Part shown: piece after piece, positions 29,831 to 40,219 of the stretch | Layout: each line of letters begins with the position of its first letter | How positions within the stretch are numbered: the stretch's first letter is position 1 | Assembly (NCBI GenBank): GCA_018650445.1 | Contig: JABIFX010000244.1 | Location: 1-64,000 of the forward strand | Origin: Fidelibacterota bacterium | Lineage (GTDB): Bacteria > Fidelibacterota > UBA8477 > JABMPR01 | Direction of reading: 5' to 3' | Length of the DNA: 64,000 bases | Translations under genes and position numbers: made by a program | The notes under the pieces: model-generated | What the model was told of the DNA's origin: nothing | What the model saw: only the letters and a program-made list of their open reading frames with translations | Databases searched by the model: none

Positions 29831-30914
29831 GGGTATCCATCATAGAGATAAAGTCTTTAAACAAGTAACGCGAGTCGTGGGGACCAGGACTGGCTTCAGG
29901 GTGGTACTGTACCGAGAACGCCGGAATATTTTTACAGCGCACCCCTTCCAGGGTTCCGTCATTCAAATTTACATGAGTTATTTCCAGGTGTTCCGGAAGG
30001 CTTGATGGCTTAACGGCAAAGCCATGATTTTGGCTAGTGATTTCAACCTTACCATTGAGCTGATTCCTGACGGGATGATTTCCTCCACGGTGCCCGAATT
30101 TCAGTTTGTAGGTGCTGGCACCCAGGGACAGAGACAGGATTTGGTGACCGAGACAAATTCCAAAGATTGGTTTTTTACCCAACAAAGATTTTACAGTTTC
30201 AATTGCATAATCCACAGGTTCTGGATCACCAGGACCATTTGAAAGGAAAACCCCGTCAGGTTCAAGCGCCAAAATCTCTTCAGCAGAAGTTGTGGCCGGG
30301 ACGATAGTCACTTCACAACCATTTTCAGAAAGTTGTCTGATAATGTTATGCTTGATACCCAGATCGAGGGCAATAACGCGATAGGAATGTTCAGTCTTTC
30401 GGCTTGGCCAGGTCCAGGTTCTTTGGCAGGTAACCTCCTGAACCAGATCCTGACCGGTCATTTCAGGTACGAGTTCCAATTTCCGCCTTAATGAAGACAA
30501 ATCAAGGTCATCACTACTGATGATACCGTTCATGGCGCCTTCATCACGAAGGATACGTGTCAATGACCGTGTGTCTATTCCCTGAATTCCAACAATTTCC
30601 GACTGATTTAGATAATCGTGCAGACCCTGATTTGCACGGTAGTTGGAGTGGATCGGACTCGCTTCCCGTACAATAAATCCTCTGGCCTGAATTTTGTCAC
30701 TTTCGATATCTTCAGGATTAACACCATAGTTCCCAACTTGGGGAGTAGTCATGGTAATGATTTGACCACTGTAAGAGGGGTCTGTCAGAATCTCTTGATA
30801 GCCGGTCATGCTCGTATTAAAACAGACTTCACCACCGGAGGTACCGATAGCGCCTAAAGAAAATCCTTTAAAGTGGTGTCCGTTTTCCAGAAATAGGATG
30901 GCGGGCTTTTTCAT
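29814..30914 (-). CDS. carA: Carbamoyl-phosphate synthase small subunit
   Basis: [76 protein letters not shown]. Confidence 0.97.
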   Translation of the reverse strand: MKKPAILFLENGHHFKGFSLGAIGTSGGEVCFNTSMTGYQEILTDPSYSGQIITMTTPQVGNYGVNPEDIESDKIQARGFIVREASPIHSNYRANQGLHDYLNQSEIVGIQGIDTRSLTRILRDEGAMNGIISSDDLDLSSLRRKLELVPEMTGQDLVQEVTCQRTWTWPSRKTEHSYRVIALDLGIKHNIIRQLSENGCEVTIVPATTSAEEILALEPDGVFLSNGPGDPEPVDYAIETVKSLLGKKPIFGICLGHQILSLSLGASTYKLKFGHRGGNHPVRNQLNGKVEITSQNHGFAVKPSSLPEHLEITHVNLNDGTLEGVRCKNIPAFSVQYHPEASPGPHDSRYLFKDFISMMDTHAKKN

Positions 30915-31106
30915 TAAAGCTTAATCTCACTTTTTATCCTCGATCTGCAACCCCAAAAGTGAGTAATCCAGACATATTGAGTAAAATTTTTGTGGAGTAC
31001 GCAGATATTGCTTAAAATTTTTAAGGTCAGATACGTTGAAAACATCTGGATGAAGGCTGAACTCAAGTTAATATGAAATGCGATGAAGACCATTTTGAGG
31101 AATGAA

Positions 31107-31649
31107 ATGAAAGTATATCTCAAAACCCCGCGCTTGATTCTGAGGGAATTTACGAAAGCGGATATAGACAATCTGGTTGACTTGGATTCTGATCCCAAGG
31201 TTACCCTTTATATCAATGGTGGCAAACCCACACCCCGTAGCTATGTGGCGGAGCAGGTTATACCCAGGATTATGCAATATTATGAAAACTTGGATGGACT
31301 GGGAATCTGGGCTGCAATTGAGAGGACGAGTGGTGCATTTATGGGTTGGTTTCATCTTCGTCCAAACCGAGCGATGAATACAGAAACAGAATTGGGTTAT
31401 CGCCTGAAGCAAAAATATTGGAGTCAGGGAATAGCCACAGAGGGTTCTGTAGCTCTGGTAAAAAAAGGCTTTGAGGAACTGGGTCTTAATGTCATCATAG
31501 CTGCTGCTGACCCTGCTAATGGTGCTTCGAGGCGGGTCATGGAAAAAGTTGGTCTGATATATGAAAAAGAAATGGTGGAACCAGATGGCTTCGTCATCGT
31601 GAGATACAGACTTGATCGTGTTGATTATTTCAAGAAAAAGGATAATTGA
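31107..31649 (+). CDS. GNAT family N-acetyltransferase (RimJ/RimL-like)
   Basis: KVYLKTPRLILREFTKADIDNLVDLDSDPKV, TELGYRLKQKYWSQGIATEGSVALV, ASRRVMEKVGL. ATG 31107 has an SD-like TGAGG upstream. Confidence 0.92.
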   Translation: MKVYLKTPRLILREFTKADIDNLVDLDSDPKVTLYINGGKPTPRSYVAEQVIPRIMQYYENLDGLGIWAAIERTSGAFMGWFHLRPNRAMNTETELGYRLKQKYWSQGIATEGSVALVKKGFEELGLNVIIAAADPANGASRRVMEKVGLIYEKEMVEPDGFVIVRYRLDRVDYFKKKDN

Positions 31650-31658
31650 GAAAATTTA

Positions 31659-32051
31659 ATGTCCATATTTACTAATAGAATTGAACGTGAAGCCAGAACC
31701 GTCGAAGTGATGATACAGTTATACTGTAAAAATCAGCATGGGTTAACAGTTCAGGATTGCCCGAATTGCTCCGAACTGCAAAATTATGCATTGGACAGGC
31801 TCAATCATTGCCCTTTTCATGAAGGTAAGACATCCTGTAAGAACTGCCCGATTCATTGCTACAAACCGGGGATCAAAGATGATATCAAGCAAGTCATGCG
31901 TTATTCCGGTCCTAGAATGATGTTGAGACATCCCATATTAACGGTTTTCCACTTCATCGATAATACACGCAAAGAACCTTTGACCGTCCTGGGTCAAAAC
32001 CGGGTAAAAAATCTAGATCTAGCTGAGGATTGCAACGGTCCCGTTGACTAG
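31659..32051 (+). CDS. YgbA-like 'nitrous oxide-stimulated promoter' family protein
   Basis: REARTVEVMIQLYCKNQH, CPNCSELQNYALDRLNHCPFHEGKTSCKNCPIHCYKPGIKDDIKQVMRYSGPRMMLRHP. Confidence 0.85.
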   Translation: MSIFTNRIEREARTVEVMIQLYCKNQHGLTVQDCPNCSELQNYALDRLNHCPFHEGKTSCKNCPIHCYKPGIKDDIKQVMRYSGPRMMLRHPILTVFHFIDNTRKEPLTVLGQNRVKNLDLAEDCNGPVD

Positions 32052-32082
32052 TCTCACTAGCACAGAAACACAATAGGGGATG

Positions 32083-32148
<66 letters not shown>

Positions 32149-32155
<7 letters not shown>

Positions 32156-32328
32156 ATTAAAAAAACAGTTTGTGTTGTCGCCCTTCGCGAGCACTTCGAT
32201 GGGCTCAGTGTGACACCTCGGGAAGACACACAATAACTTCGCTACCAACTGCTTGTCACGTCGTAGCCCTATGGCAAAGACGATCGCTATAAACCCGCCA
32301 ACAGCGGCGAGTGGGGTGGCATTAAAAA
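32149..32328. repeat. 15-bp direct repeat GGGTGGCATTAAAAA, one copy overlapping the tRNA-Thr 5' end
   Basis: Copies at 32149..32163 and 32314..32328. Confidence 0.7.
32192..32215 (+). repeat. Intergenic repeat module CACTTCGATGGGCTCAGTGTGACA
   Basis: ACTTCGATGGGCTCAGTGT matches 17 of 19 with the reverse complement of the module near 55507. Confidence 0.55.
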
Positions 32329-32459
32329 GCGCGTGAATATAGATTTTGCTCAAACGCTTGGCAAGCAATGCTGAGAGCTTCGATTGGCTTTCATTCTCCA
32401 CCAAGTTGACATTTTAAAAAGACTGACATCACTGTTTGAGACCATTACTTTAAAAGACT

Positions 32460-32960
32460 ATGGAAATTTTAACTTTATTCCTGATTATTACCATTACAGC
32501 CATCTCAGCTGTCACGATCTGGATGAATCTGCCTGGAAGTTTCCTCATGCTCATATTTATCTTTGTCTGGGCTTGGTTTGGTGATTTTGTTCTCATCTCA
32601 CTCCCTGAAATATTTATCATATTGGGACTCCTGGTTTTGCTCGAAATACTTGAGTTTGCCCTGGGTGGTCTGGCAGCCCAATACAGTGGGGCTGAAAAAC
32701 GCTCAGCTTTTCTTGCCCTTTTGGGTGGAGTTCTGGGAACAATCGTTTTAGGAAGTTTGTTCTTTATTGTAGGTGCAATACTTGGCTTGTTGATAGGATC
32801 CTATCTGGGGGCCTATTTAGGTGAACTCCAGGCAGGCAAATCTCCTGCGGAAGCAAGACGAGCTGCTCTTGCTGCCCTTATGGGAAGTATTGCAGGGAAG
32901 CTGTTAAAAAGTGCCACTACGGTGATAATTGGAGTCTGGATGATCCAGGAAATTCTATGA
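32460..32960 (+). CDS. DUF456-like membrane protein
   Basis: ITAISAVTIWMNLPGSFLMLIFIFVWAWFGDF, EFALGGLAAQYSGAEKRSAFLALLGGVLGTIVLG, GAYLGEL. Confidence 0.85.
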   Translation: MEILTLFLIITITAISAVTIWMNLPGSFLMLIFIFVWAWFGDFVLISLPEIFIILGLLVLLEILEFALGGLAAQYSGAEKRSAFLALLGGVLGTIVLGSLFFIVGAILGLLIGSYLGAYLGELQAGKSPAEARRAALAALMGSIAGKLLKSATTVIIGVWMIQEIL

Positions 32961-33616
32961 ATATGAAGACTAAAATGGCCTGTCTTTTATACCTGGCTGT
33001 GGGGCTTACATCGCTCACTGCTCAGGACCTGCATATAACGCGCTTACATTATAATGGTGGTGGTGACTGGTATGCAAATCCCAGCTCACTCCCCAACCTT
33101 ATTCACTTTATCAGTAGTGAAACCAACATTCGTGTGGATCCTGAAGAATCGAGAGTCAAGATCACGGATACAGACCTGTATAATCATCCCTTCCTGTACA
33201 TGACGGGACACGGTAATGTGAATTTCAGTAAAGAAGAGGTACATAAACTTCGGGACTATCTGACTGGAGGTGGCTTCTTGCATGCCGATGATAACTATGG
33301 CATGGATGCATCGTTCCGCAGGGAGATGAAAAAGGTGTTTCCCAAAAAGGAATGGGTTGAGTTACCACATGATCATCCGCTTTTCAGCTCATATTTTTCT
33401 ATCAATAACGGTTTACCAAAGATTCATAAGCATGATGAAAAAGCCCCTCAAGCCCTGGCACTCTTTCATCATGGTCGTATCATTGCTCTCTATACCTATG
33501 AAAGTGATCTGGGAGATGGCTGGGAAGACATTGAAGTTCACAAAGATGGGGAAAAGAAGCACCGCGCTGCCCTGGAGATGGGCACGAATATTCTAATTTA
33601 TGCGTTTACCCATTAA
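32957..33616 (+). CDS. DUF4159-like secreted protein
   Basis: Signal peptide; ITRLHYNGGGDWYANPSSLPNLIHFI, FLYMTGHGNVNFSKEEVHKLRDYLTGGGFLHADDNYGMDASFRREMKKVFP. Confidence 0.88.
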   Translation: MNMKTKMACLLYLAVGLTSLTAQDLHITRLHYNGGGDWYANPSSLPNLIHFISSETNIRVDPEESRVKITDTDLYNHPFLYMTGHGNVNFSKEEVHKLRDYLTGGGFLHADDNYGMDASFRREMKKVFPKKEWVELPHDHPLFSSYFSINNGLPKIHKHDEKAPQALALFHHGRIIALYTYESDLGDGWEDIEVHKDGEKKHRAALEMGTNILIYAFTH

Positions 33617-33619
33617 GAC

Positions 33620-36600
33620 ATGACTCACCCGATCAATTCTCCAGCAGCACAGGCTGCAACTGCCACTCCAGAGCTCCTGCAACTGGCTCAACATGCCCGG
33701 AGTGAAGCCCGGGGAAAAGGTGCCCTATTGGGAGTTGCTGGATTTACTCTCATTTCAATTTTGGTGGCTCTTTTTGTGTGGTTGGAAAGCTTTCGCTACT
33801 TCTCTCCAGAATTTAAAACATTTTTTCTCAGCGTATTAGGTGGCCTGGGTCTGCTTTTAGTGGGAGGGATTCTGGGGATATATTGGCTGTTAAAAAGACA
33901 GCAAATTGAATCCACCAAACCAGAAAATCTGGCTCTCCAAATCGGCGAAAAACTCCCTGAAATTGGGGATCGGATTCTAAATGCAGTTCAACTGAGTAAC
34001 AGGGAAACCCCTGATGGTATTTCTGATAGTCTGCATCAAGCAGCTGTTCAATCAGGTATTAAGGTCATTGAACAGGTTCCTGGTGGTCTATTATTCCCAA
34101 CCGACAAAATCTACTACTACCTGAAGAGAACTGGCATTGGCATCGCTATACTTCTCTTGCTGTACGTTATTAATTTTCAGGATACAAATGCTGCCATTAC
34201 TCGTCTGAGTCAACCTGAAGTCGCCTTTGAATATCCATTACCCCTTCAATTGAATCTAAACACAACGACACATCAGGTATTAGCAGGTGATAGCCTCATT
34301 TTAACAGGGCTTATTAGCGGACGAGCAATAAATAAAGTTGAGTTGATTATCCAAACTCGGAAAGACACTAGCATTTTCCCTCTGGATGTAACGGATAAAA
34401 ATTTCAAGCTGCCCATGAATCATTTGCTGAATAGTTTTACAGCGATTGCCCGGGTTGCTAACAATCGCTCATGGGAACCCTGGGAAGAGATCCTCTCAAA
34501 TGAGGTGAATATCCAGGTTATCAATCGTCCATTGGTCCAGGATTTAACTGTTCGCATTCGACCTCCTTCATATACAAGGCTACCAACAGAAATATTTACC
34601 CGCAACATCATGGACATGAGCGGATTTAGAGGCTCTCGTATAAGTATTGAGGGACTGGCTTCGAAAGATATCGCCTCTGGAGTACTTCATTTCGAAAATT
34701 CGAAATCAATCCCACTTGAGATGATGGGAACTCGTTTTAAGGCCGCGTTTACCCTCAATAAGGCTGACCAGGTCTGGATTGAGCTGGTAGATCATGAGGA
34801 TGTCAATAATCTGGACCCATTGGTCTATCCCATTTATGTCGCCACAGATATTGCACCCATTATCAGAGTTTTAGTTCCTGGCCAGGATGTGATCATTGGT
34901 GATAAGATGATTCTGCCTACCCGTTTGAAATTGGATGATGATTTTGGCTTCTCCAGCCTGGAGCTAAACTACCAGATACAACATCCTGATTATCTCATGG
35001 TAGACACATCAGTCTATAAAGTGAAGATTGATTTACCCAGAACCGATCTGAGCTCTCTGGAATTTAACTTTCCCTGGGACTTGAATGATGTGAGTATGAT
35101 GCCCGAAGATGCCATACAATATTGGTATACCGTTTGGGATAACAATAGTGTGGATGGGTATCAAAAGGCATCCTCCCAAAAATGGTTAGCTCGATTGCCT
35201 TCCCTGGATGAGATGTTTGAGGAAATTGCTCAGGGTAACGAACAGGTCAAGCAAGAGCAGGAAGATATCCTTGAAGTCGTTAAGGAAATCAAAGAAAAGG
35301 TGAGCGAATTAGCCCTGGAAGTACAAAAGGATCCTAATCTTTCCTGGGAACAACAACAGGAAGCCAGTGAGGCCATTGAGCAGGTCAAAGACCTGAAAGA
35401 ACAATTGGATAACATCAGTGAACAGTTAGATCAGATGATGACCTCCGCCGAAGAGCAGAACCTTTTTAGCGATGAGACCCTGGATAAGTATGCAGAACTC
35501 CAACAACTTATGGAGCAACTCATTACTCCAGAACTTCAGGAAGCCATGGAACGTCTCCAGGAAGCCATGGAAAAAGACAATCCCAGGGAGATGGAAGCTG
35601 CCCTTGAGGATTTTCAGGCTGCCATGGAAAATTTTCAGAAAAGCGTGGAGCGTACACTGGAGATATTCAAACAGGTTGAGATTGAGCAAAAAATCGATGA
35701 GCTGGCTACCCGCTTGAATGATCTGGCCGAAAGACAGGAAACTTTAAACTCCGATATTCAGGATGGTGACACAGCTGATGCAGCTATGCAGGAAGAGAAA
35801 ATATCAAATGATTTTGATGAAGCTCAAGAATTAGCAGAGACTTTAGAGGATCTTCTAAACCAATCTGAAGGCCTCTCTTCTGAATCTGTTCAGGAATTAC
35901 AGGATCAAATGGAGCAGGAGCAAATTAGTCAAAATTTGGATGAAGCGGCTTCGCTCATGGAATCCGGTCAAATGTCCAAAGCTATGCCTCCTTCAGAGCA
36001 AGCCGAGAAGTCATTGAAAAAGATGGCAGCTCAATCAAGCGAGATGCAAGCGGGATTGCAGCAGCAAATGATGGAAGATGTAATGTCTGAATTTCGATCA
36101 GCCTTGCTAAAGACCTTAAGACTTTCGCAGTCCCAGGAGGATTTGGAAGGACCTACCGCCAGGACCTCACGCCAGAGTTCACTGCTCAGGGATTATGCCG
36201 ATTCACAGATGGGTCTCATGCAGGGTCTGCAGCAATTGGCTGCAGAACTTCAGGATTTGGGTAACAAAACATTTGCCGTTTCACCTTCAATGGGTCGATC
36301 CATGGGTGTCATACAAGCCCATATGCAGGAAGCTATCAGAGGTCTTGAAGCGAGAAATCCCCGGCAATCCTCACAATCACAGGCTGCTGCACGAGAAAGC
36401 TTGAATCGCATGGCCCGACAATTGGCCAATTCCATGGAATCACTCCAGCAATCTGGGGAATCCAGTGGTTTTAGCGAATATATGCAGCAATTGCAGCAAA
36501 TGGCCGGACAACAACAGGGTCTCAATCAGCAAACCATGATGCAAATGGGTGCTGGAAGTCCCTCCATGATGCAACAACTCGCCCGCCAACAAATGCAACT

Positions 36601-37000
36601 GCGTGAGGCACTCAAACAGATTGAGAATGGCATGGGCTCAGATTCCCGCATGCTTGGAGATCTGGGTAAAATTGGTGATGAAATGGAAGAGGTCGCTAAA
36701 AAGCTGCAGGGGAAAAGACCCTCTCAAAAGATTCACGAGCAACAGGAGCGCATACTTAGTAGACTCCTGGATGCCCAGCGATCTGCTACCAAGAAAGATT
36801 TCAGCAAGAAGAGGAAATCCGAGACAGCTGGGTCGAATCCATTCTGGACTGGTAGGGATGAACTACCTGAAGATCTCGGTGAAACTCGTAATCAGCTCTA
36901 CGAGGAATTGATATTTAGCCTTAAACAGGATTACACGCGGGAAGAGCAAGCTCTGATCCGCGAATACTTCAATCGGCTGGAGGCTGAAATCAATGAATAG
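33620..37000 (+). CDS. DUF4175-like membrane protein with Ig-like region and long Q/M-rich coiled-coil C-terminus
   Basis: Two N-terminal TM helices, LQIGEKLPEIGDRILNAVQLS, then extended E/Q-rich coiled coil and MQQLQQMAGQQQGLNQQTMMQMGAGSPSMMQQLARQQMQLREAL. Confidence 0.75.
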   Translation: MTHPINSPAAQAATATPELLQLAQHARSEARGKGALLGVAGFTLISILVALFVWLESFRYFSPEFKTFFLSVLGGLGLLLVGGILGIYWLLKRQQIESTKPENLALQIGEKLPEIGDRILNAVQLSNRETPDGISDSLHQAAVQSGIKVIEQVPGGLLFPTDKIYYYLKRTGIGIAILLLLYVINFQDTNAAITRLSQPEVAFEYPLPLQLNLNTTTHQVLAGDSLILTGLISGRAINKVELIIQTRKDTSIFPLDVTDKNFKLPMNHLLNSFTAIARVANNRSWEPWEEILSNEVNIQVINRPLVQDLTVRIRPPSYTRLPTEIFTRNIMDMSGFRGSRISIEGLASKDIASGVLHFENSKSIPLEMMGTRFKAAFTLNKADQVWIELVDHEDVNNLDPLVYPIYVATDIAPIIRVLVPGQDVIIGDKMILPTRLKLDDDFGFSSLELNYQIQHPDYLMVDTSVYKVKIDLPRTDLSSLEFNFPWDLNDVSMMPEDAIQYWYTVWDNNSVDGYQKASSQKWLARLPSLDEMFEEIAQGNEQVKQEQEDILEVVKEIKEKVSELALEVQKDPNLSWEQQQEASEAIEQVKDLKEQLDNISEQLDQMMTSAEEQNLFSDETLDKYAELQQLMEQLITPELQEAMERLQEAMEKDNPREMEAALEDFQAAMENFQKSVERTLEIFKQVEIEQKIDELATRLNDLAERQETLNSDIQDGDTADAAMQEEKISNDFDEAQELAETLEDLLNQSEGLSSESVQELQDQMEQEQISQNLDEAASLMESGQMSKAMPPSEQAEKSLKKMAAQSSEMQAGLQQQMMEDVMSEFRSALLKTLRLSQSQEDLEGPTARTSRQSSLLRDYADSQMGLMQGLQQLAAELQDLGNKTFAVSPSMGRSMGVIQAHMQEAIRGLEARNPRQSSQSQAAARESLNRMARQLANSMESLQQSGESSGFSEYMQQLQQMAGQQQGLNQQTMMQMGAGSPSMMQQLARQQMQLREALKQIENGMGSDSRMLGDLGKIGDEMEEVAKKLQGKRPSQKIHEQQERILSRLLDAQRSATKKDFSKKRKSETAGSNPFWTGRDELPEDLGETRNQLYEELIFSLKQDYTREEQALIREYFNRLEAEINE

Positions 37001-38897
37001 AGTCATCACAGGACTTTTGCTTGTTATTCTATCCATACCTTTACTGGTATTGGATACTGCAAATGCACAAAGCTTACCAGGTCGAACCAGGTCAAAGGAT
37101 CAGATATTAGAGCAGCGGGCATCGTCTCTTGCCCGGCTTGGTAGAACTGAAGAAGCAGTGGATATCTATCTCGAAATCTTGTATAAAAATCCACGCAATT
37201 ATAATGTCTATTTCCGAGTAAGCAATCTCATGCCAGGTCCGGAGAATGCTCTGGTTCTGCTTGAAATCCTGGAGGATATTCTCAAAACCCAATCAAAGAA
37301 TACACGTCTTTTGGCTGAGAAGGGCCGTTTGCTCTATTTACTTGATCGGAAAGAGGAAGCTGTACAGGATTGGCAACGGATTATTCAGAAAAGCCGGAAT
37401 GACAAATTTACATATACCTCCCTTACCAATGCTATGCTTCAAGCTGGTGCAACTACTGAAGCCATTGAGCTATTAAATGAGAGCAGAATTACTTTAAATG
37501 ACCCTCAGGCTTTTGCCTTTGATCTGGCACGCATATATGCTGCAGCGCATGATTATGATCTGGCCAGCAGGGAATACCTCGCCCATCTTGACAAAAATCC
37601 AGGCATGTTGGACCACATAAGCAATCAACTCATCCGACTTCTTGAAAATGACGGCGCCTTTGAGCTGATAAATGCCAATATGAAGCAGAGAATGGCACTA
37701 CCTGGGGAACATCAAACTCTGGTTTTGGCTCAGGCAAAAATTCTTCTCCATGAACAGCACTATGCAGAATGTGCCCGGACCATTCTTGCTTCCGATGTAA
37801 GTCGTTCCATGAAACATGTCATGGCAATCGCCAACGATCTAATGGCTGAGCAGGCCTGGGTTCCTGCCGCTGATTTATTTCTATTTATCTCTGCAAACAG
37901 TAGGGATAAGCGTCAAATTGGTGAAGCACTTCTTAACCTGGCATCCACCTATGAAAACCGACTCCATCGAGAGGAAAGCTATAAATCCTTGAGTGGTTAT
38001 TTCCAGGGGAATCAATTTTTGGATCTTGATGTTAGATTCCCCAGTGATGAGGATGCCTCGCTGGGAAGGACATTGAAGCTTTATGATAGTTTGCAAACGT
38101 TGCTCCCTCGCACCCATGAGGCGTTTCAAGCTTCGTTTCACATAGCCGAAATTCAATTGATGGTGAGCGGTGATGTGGATCGCGCCATTCGTGGCTTTCA
38201 AAACATTTTTTCCAATGCCCCTCGCAATGATATTCGACTGGCAGGGGGTAGAAGATTGGTGGATGCCTGGCTGGTAAAGGGTGATACTTCCGCTGCCATC
38301 CGTACTCTCGATGAGATTGTGGGTAAATTGAACCTCGATGAGGATGCACCACAAATTGTTGCCTCCAGAATCAAAATCAGAATTCATCAAGGTGACCTTC
38401 CTCGCTTAAAAAAGGAATTACTCAATTTGAGCGGTGCCGCATCTCCTGCAGACCCAATATTTAATGACGGTCTTGAATTGATGGCACTGCTGGAAGGCAA
38501 CGGTGAGGAAAATGACCCTCAACTACAAAGTTATCTGAAAGCAGAAAGATTTGTGAGCCAGCACAAACTCACAGAAGCTATCAAAACTCTCGGGGACATT
38601 CGAGGTGGGTCAACTTCCATTGCAGATGAAGCCGGTGTGAGATCAATTCAGATCCTCCTGGCTCTGGGTAATTCAAACGATGCAGTCAAAGCGATGGACA
38701 ACTTTTTGAGTACCTATTCCGATTCACCGTGGAGAGCGCATGTCCTGGTCTGGCGAGGAGAAGATCTTCAATTCACACAAAATAACCCTCAGGCTGCTAT
38801 TCCATTCTATGAGGAAGTGATCATCAATCACCCTCAATATCTTGGTATTCAAGAGCTGAGAATCAGGTTAAGAAGTCTAATAGGTGGTGGTTCATGA
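36993..38897 (+). CDS. Secreted tetratricopeptide-repeat protein
   Basis: Signal peptide; repeated TPR helices (RTEEAVDIYLEILYKNPRNYNVYFRVSNL, RKEEAVQDWQRIIQKSRND). 8-bp overlap with the upstream gene. Confidence 0.82.
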   Translation: MNRVITGLLLVILSIPLLVLDTANAQSLPGRTRSKDQILEQRASSLARLGRTEEAVDIYLEILYKNPRNYNVYFRVSNLMPGPENALVLLEILEDILKTQSKNTRLLAEKGRLLYLLDRKEEAVQDWQRIIQKSRNDKFTYTSLTNAMLQAGATTEAIELLNESRITLNDPQAFAFDLARIYAAAHDYDLASREYLAHLDKNPGMLDHISNQLIRLLENDGAFELINANMKQRMALPGEHQTLVLAQAKILLHEQHYAECARTILASDVSRSMKHVMAIANDLMAEQAWVPAADLFLFISANSRDKRQIGEALLNLASTYENRLHREESYKSLSGYFQGNQFLDLDVRFPSDEDASLGRTLKLYDSLQTLLPRTHEAFQASFHIAEIQLMVSGDVDRAIRGFQNIFSNAPRNDIRLAGGRRLVDAWLVKGDTSAAIRTLDEIVGKLNLDEDAPQIVASRIKIRIHQGDLPRLKKELLNLSGAASPADPIFNDGLELMALLEGNGEENDPQLQSYLKAERFVSQHKLTEAIKTLGDIRGGSTSIADEAGVRSIQILLALGNSNDAVKAMDNFLSTYSDSPWRAHVLVWRGEDLQFTQNNPQAAIPFYEEVIINHPQYLGIQELRIRLRSLIGGGS

Positions 38898-40153
38898 TGT
38901 GGTTGAAACAATTATTAGGAATATTTCTACTGGTGGGTACGCTGTGTTCACAAAAGATTTTGATCCCAATGGACGAAACCCAAACCGATCATCTCAAAGC
39001 GTATGGCGTCGCTTTTTGGGTTCTGGAGCGCGATATCGACATCGAATGGTTGTTGAATTATCGTGGCGGGAGTTTTCTTATCGATAATTATTCAGATATC
39101 GTTCGAGAATTGAGATTAAGGGATGTGAAATTTGAGACAGCCCCCCCTGGCGCCGAGATTAATATTTATGCAACTATTGAAGCCAATAATATGGATATTG
39201 TCCTCCTGGAAAAGGCACCAAAGGTTGCCGTTTATTCACCACCTGGGAAACAGCCTTGGGATGATGCAGTCACATTAGCACTGGAATATGCTGAAGTTGA
39301 ATATGAGGTGATCTGGGATGCCGAGGTTCTGGATGGGAAACTCAGTGATTATGACTGGCTGCACCTGCACCATGAAGATTTTACAGGGCAGTATGGAAAA
39401 TTCTATCGCAATTATCGTAATGCTGCCTGGTACCGAAAACAACAAATTGAATATGAAGCTTTTGCCACTCTGAGAGGCTACTCCAGTGTCTCTGAGGAGA
39501 AAAAAGCGGTTGCTCGAAGAATTCGGGACTATGTGTTCAATGGAGGTTTTCTGTTTGCCATGTGTAGTGCGACGGATGCCCTGGACATAGCTTTATCTGC
39601 AGAGGGAGTGGATATAGTAGCTACACCTTATGATCATGATCCAGTTGATCCTCATGCTCAGTCTAAACTGGCATTTGGGAAAACCATGGCGTTTGAGAAT
39701 TATCAACTGATTACCGATCCCATGGTATATGAGTATAGTAATATTGATGAACCACCCAGCGATCGACCACGAACTAGAGGAGCTGAGGCTGACTATTTCA
39801 CCCTCTTTGAGTTCTCTGCAAAATGGGATCCTGTACCCACCATGCTCACCCAGAATCATGTCGCTGTGATTAAAGGCTTCATGGGGCAAACAACAGGTTT
39901 TCGAAGATCCACGATTAAAAAGCATGTGGTGGTTATGGGTGATGTCCCGGGCCAGGAACAGGTAAAATACATCCACGGGGCTCTGGGAAAGGGAACCTTC
40001 ACTTTTCTTGGTGGTCATGATCCAGAAGACTATCAACACTTTGTGGGGGATCCTCCAACACAGCTATCCTTGCATCGGAATTCACCGGGTTATCGATTAA
40101 TCCTCAATAATATCCTTTTTCCAGCAGCCAAGAAGAAGGAACGCAAAACCTAG
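38894..40153 (+). CDS. Secreted protein of the family often annotated 'asparagine synthetase B' in FCB genomes; GATase-like fold suspected
   Basis: SQKILIPMDETQTDHLKAYGVAFWVLERDIDIEWLLNYRGGSFLID, KVAVYSPPGKQPWDDAVTLALEYAEVEYEVIWD, FLFAMCSATDALDIAL. Coupled by 4-bp overlap with the upstream gene. Confidence 0.65.
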   Translation: MMWLKQLLGIFLLVGTLCSQKILIPMDETQTDHLKAYGVAFWVLERDIDIEWLLNYRGGSFLIDNYSDIVRELRLRDVKFETAPPGAEINIYATIEANNMDIVLLEKAPKVAVYSPPGKQPWDDAVTLALEYAEVEYEVIWDAEVLDGKLSDYDWLHLHHEDFTGQYGKFYRNYRNAAWYRKQQIEYEAFATLRGYSSVSEEKKAVARRIRDYVFNGGFLFAMCSATDALDIALSAEGVDIVATPYDHDPVDPHAQSKLAFGKTMAFENYQLITDPMVYEYSNIDEPPSDRPRTRGAEADYFTLFEFSAKWDPVPTMLTQNHVAVIKGFMGQTTGFRRSTIKKHVVVMGDVPGQEQVKYIHGALGKGTFTFLGGHDPEDYQHFVGDPPTQLSLHRNSPGYRLILNNILFPAAKKKERKT

Positions 40154-40219
40154 GTCCATCCCATCCAATTCACATAGTACTTTGTATTTTTAACAGGAGG
40201 TGTAGTTTTTAAGCCAGAC

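Noticed and set aside
30915-31080. Possible pyrimidine-responsive leader upstream of carA
   Set aside because: No clear attenuator hairpin plus T-run or PyrR-like motif could be read.
35472-36911. Alternative-frame ORFs inside the coiled-coil gene (35472, 36195, 36603)
   Set aside because: Low-complexity Q/M/E codon usage keeps other frames open by chance.
37881-38390. 169-aa antisense ORF inside the TPR gene
   Set aside because: Shadow of a well-supported sense CDS; no SD or recognisable domain; composition looks like reverse-frame translation.
39593-40039. 148-aa antisense ORF inside the AsnB-like gene
   Set aside because: Shadow ORF of a supported sense gene.
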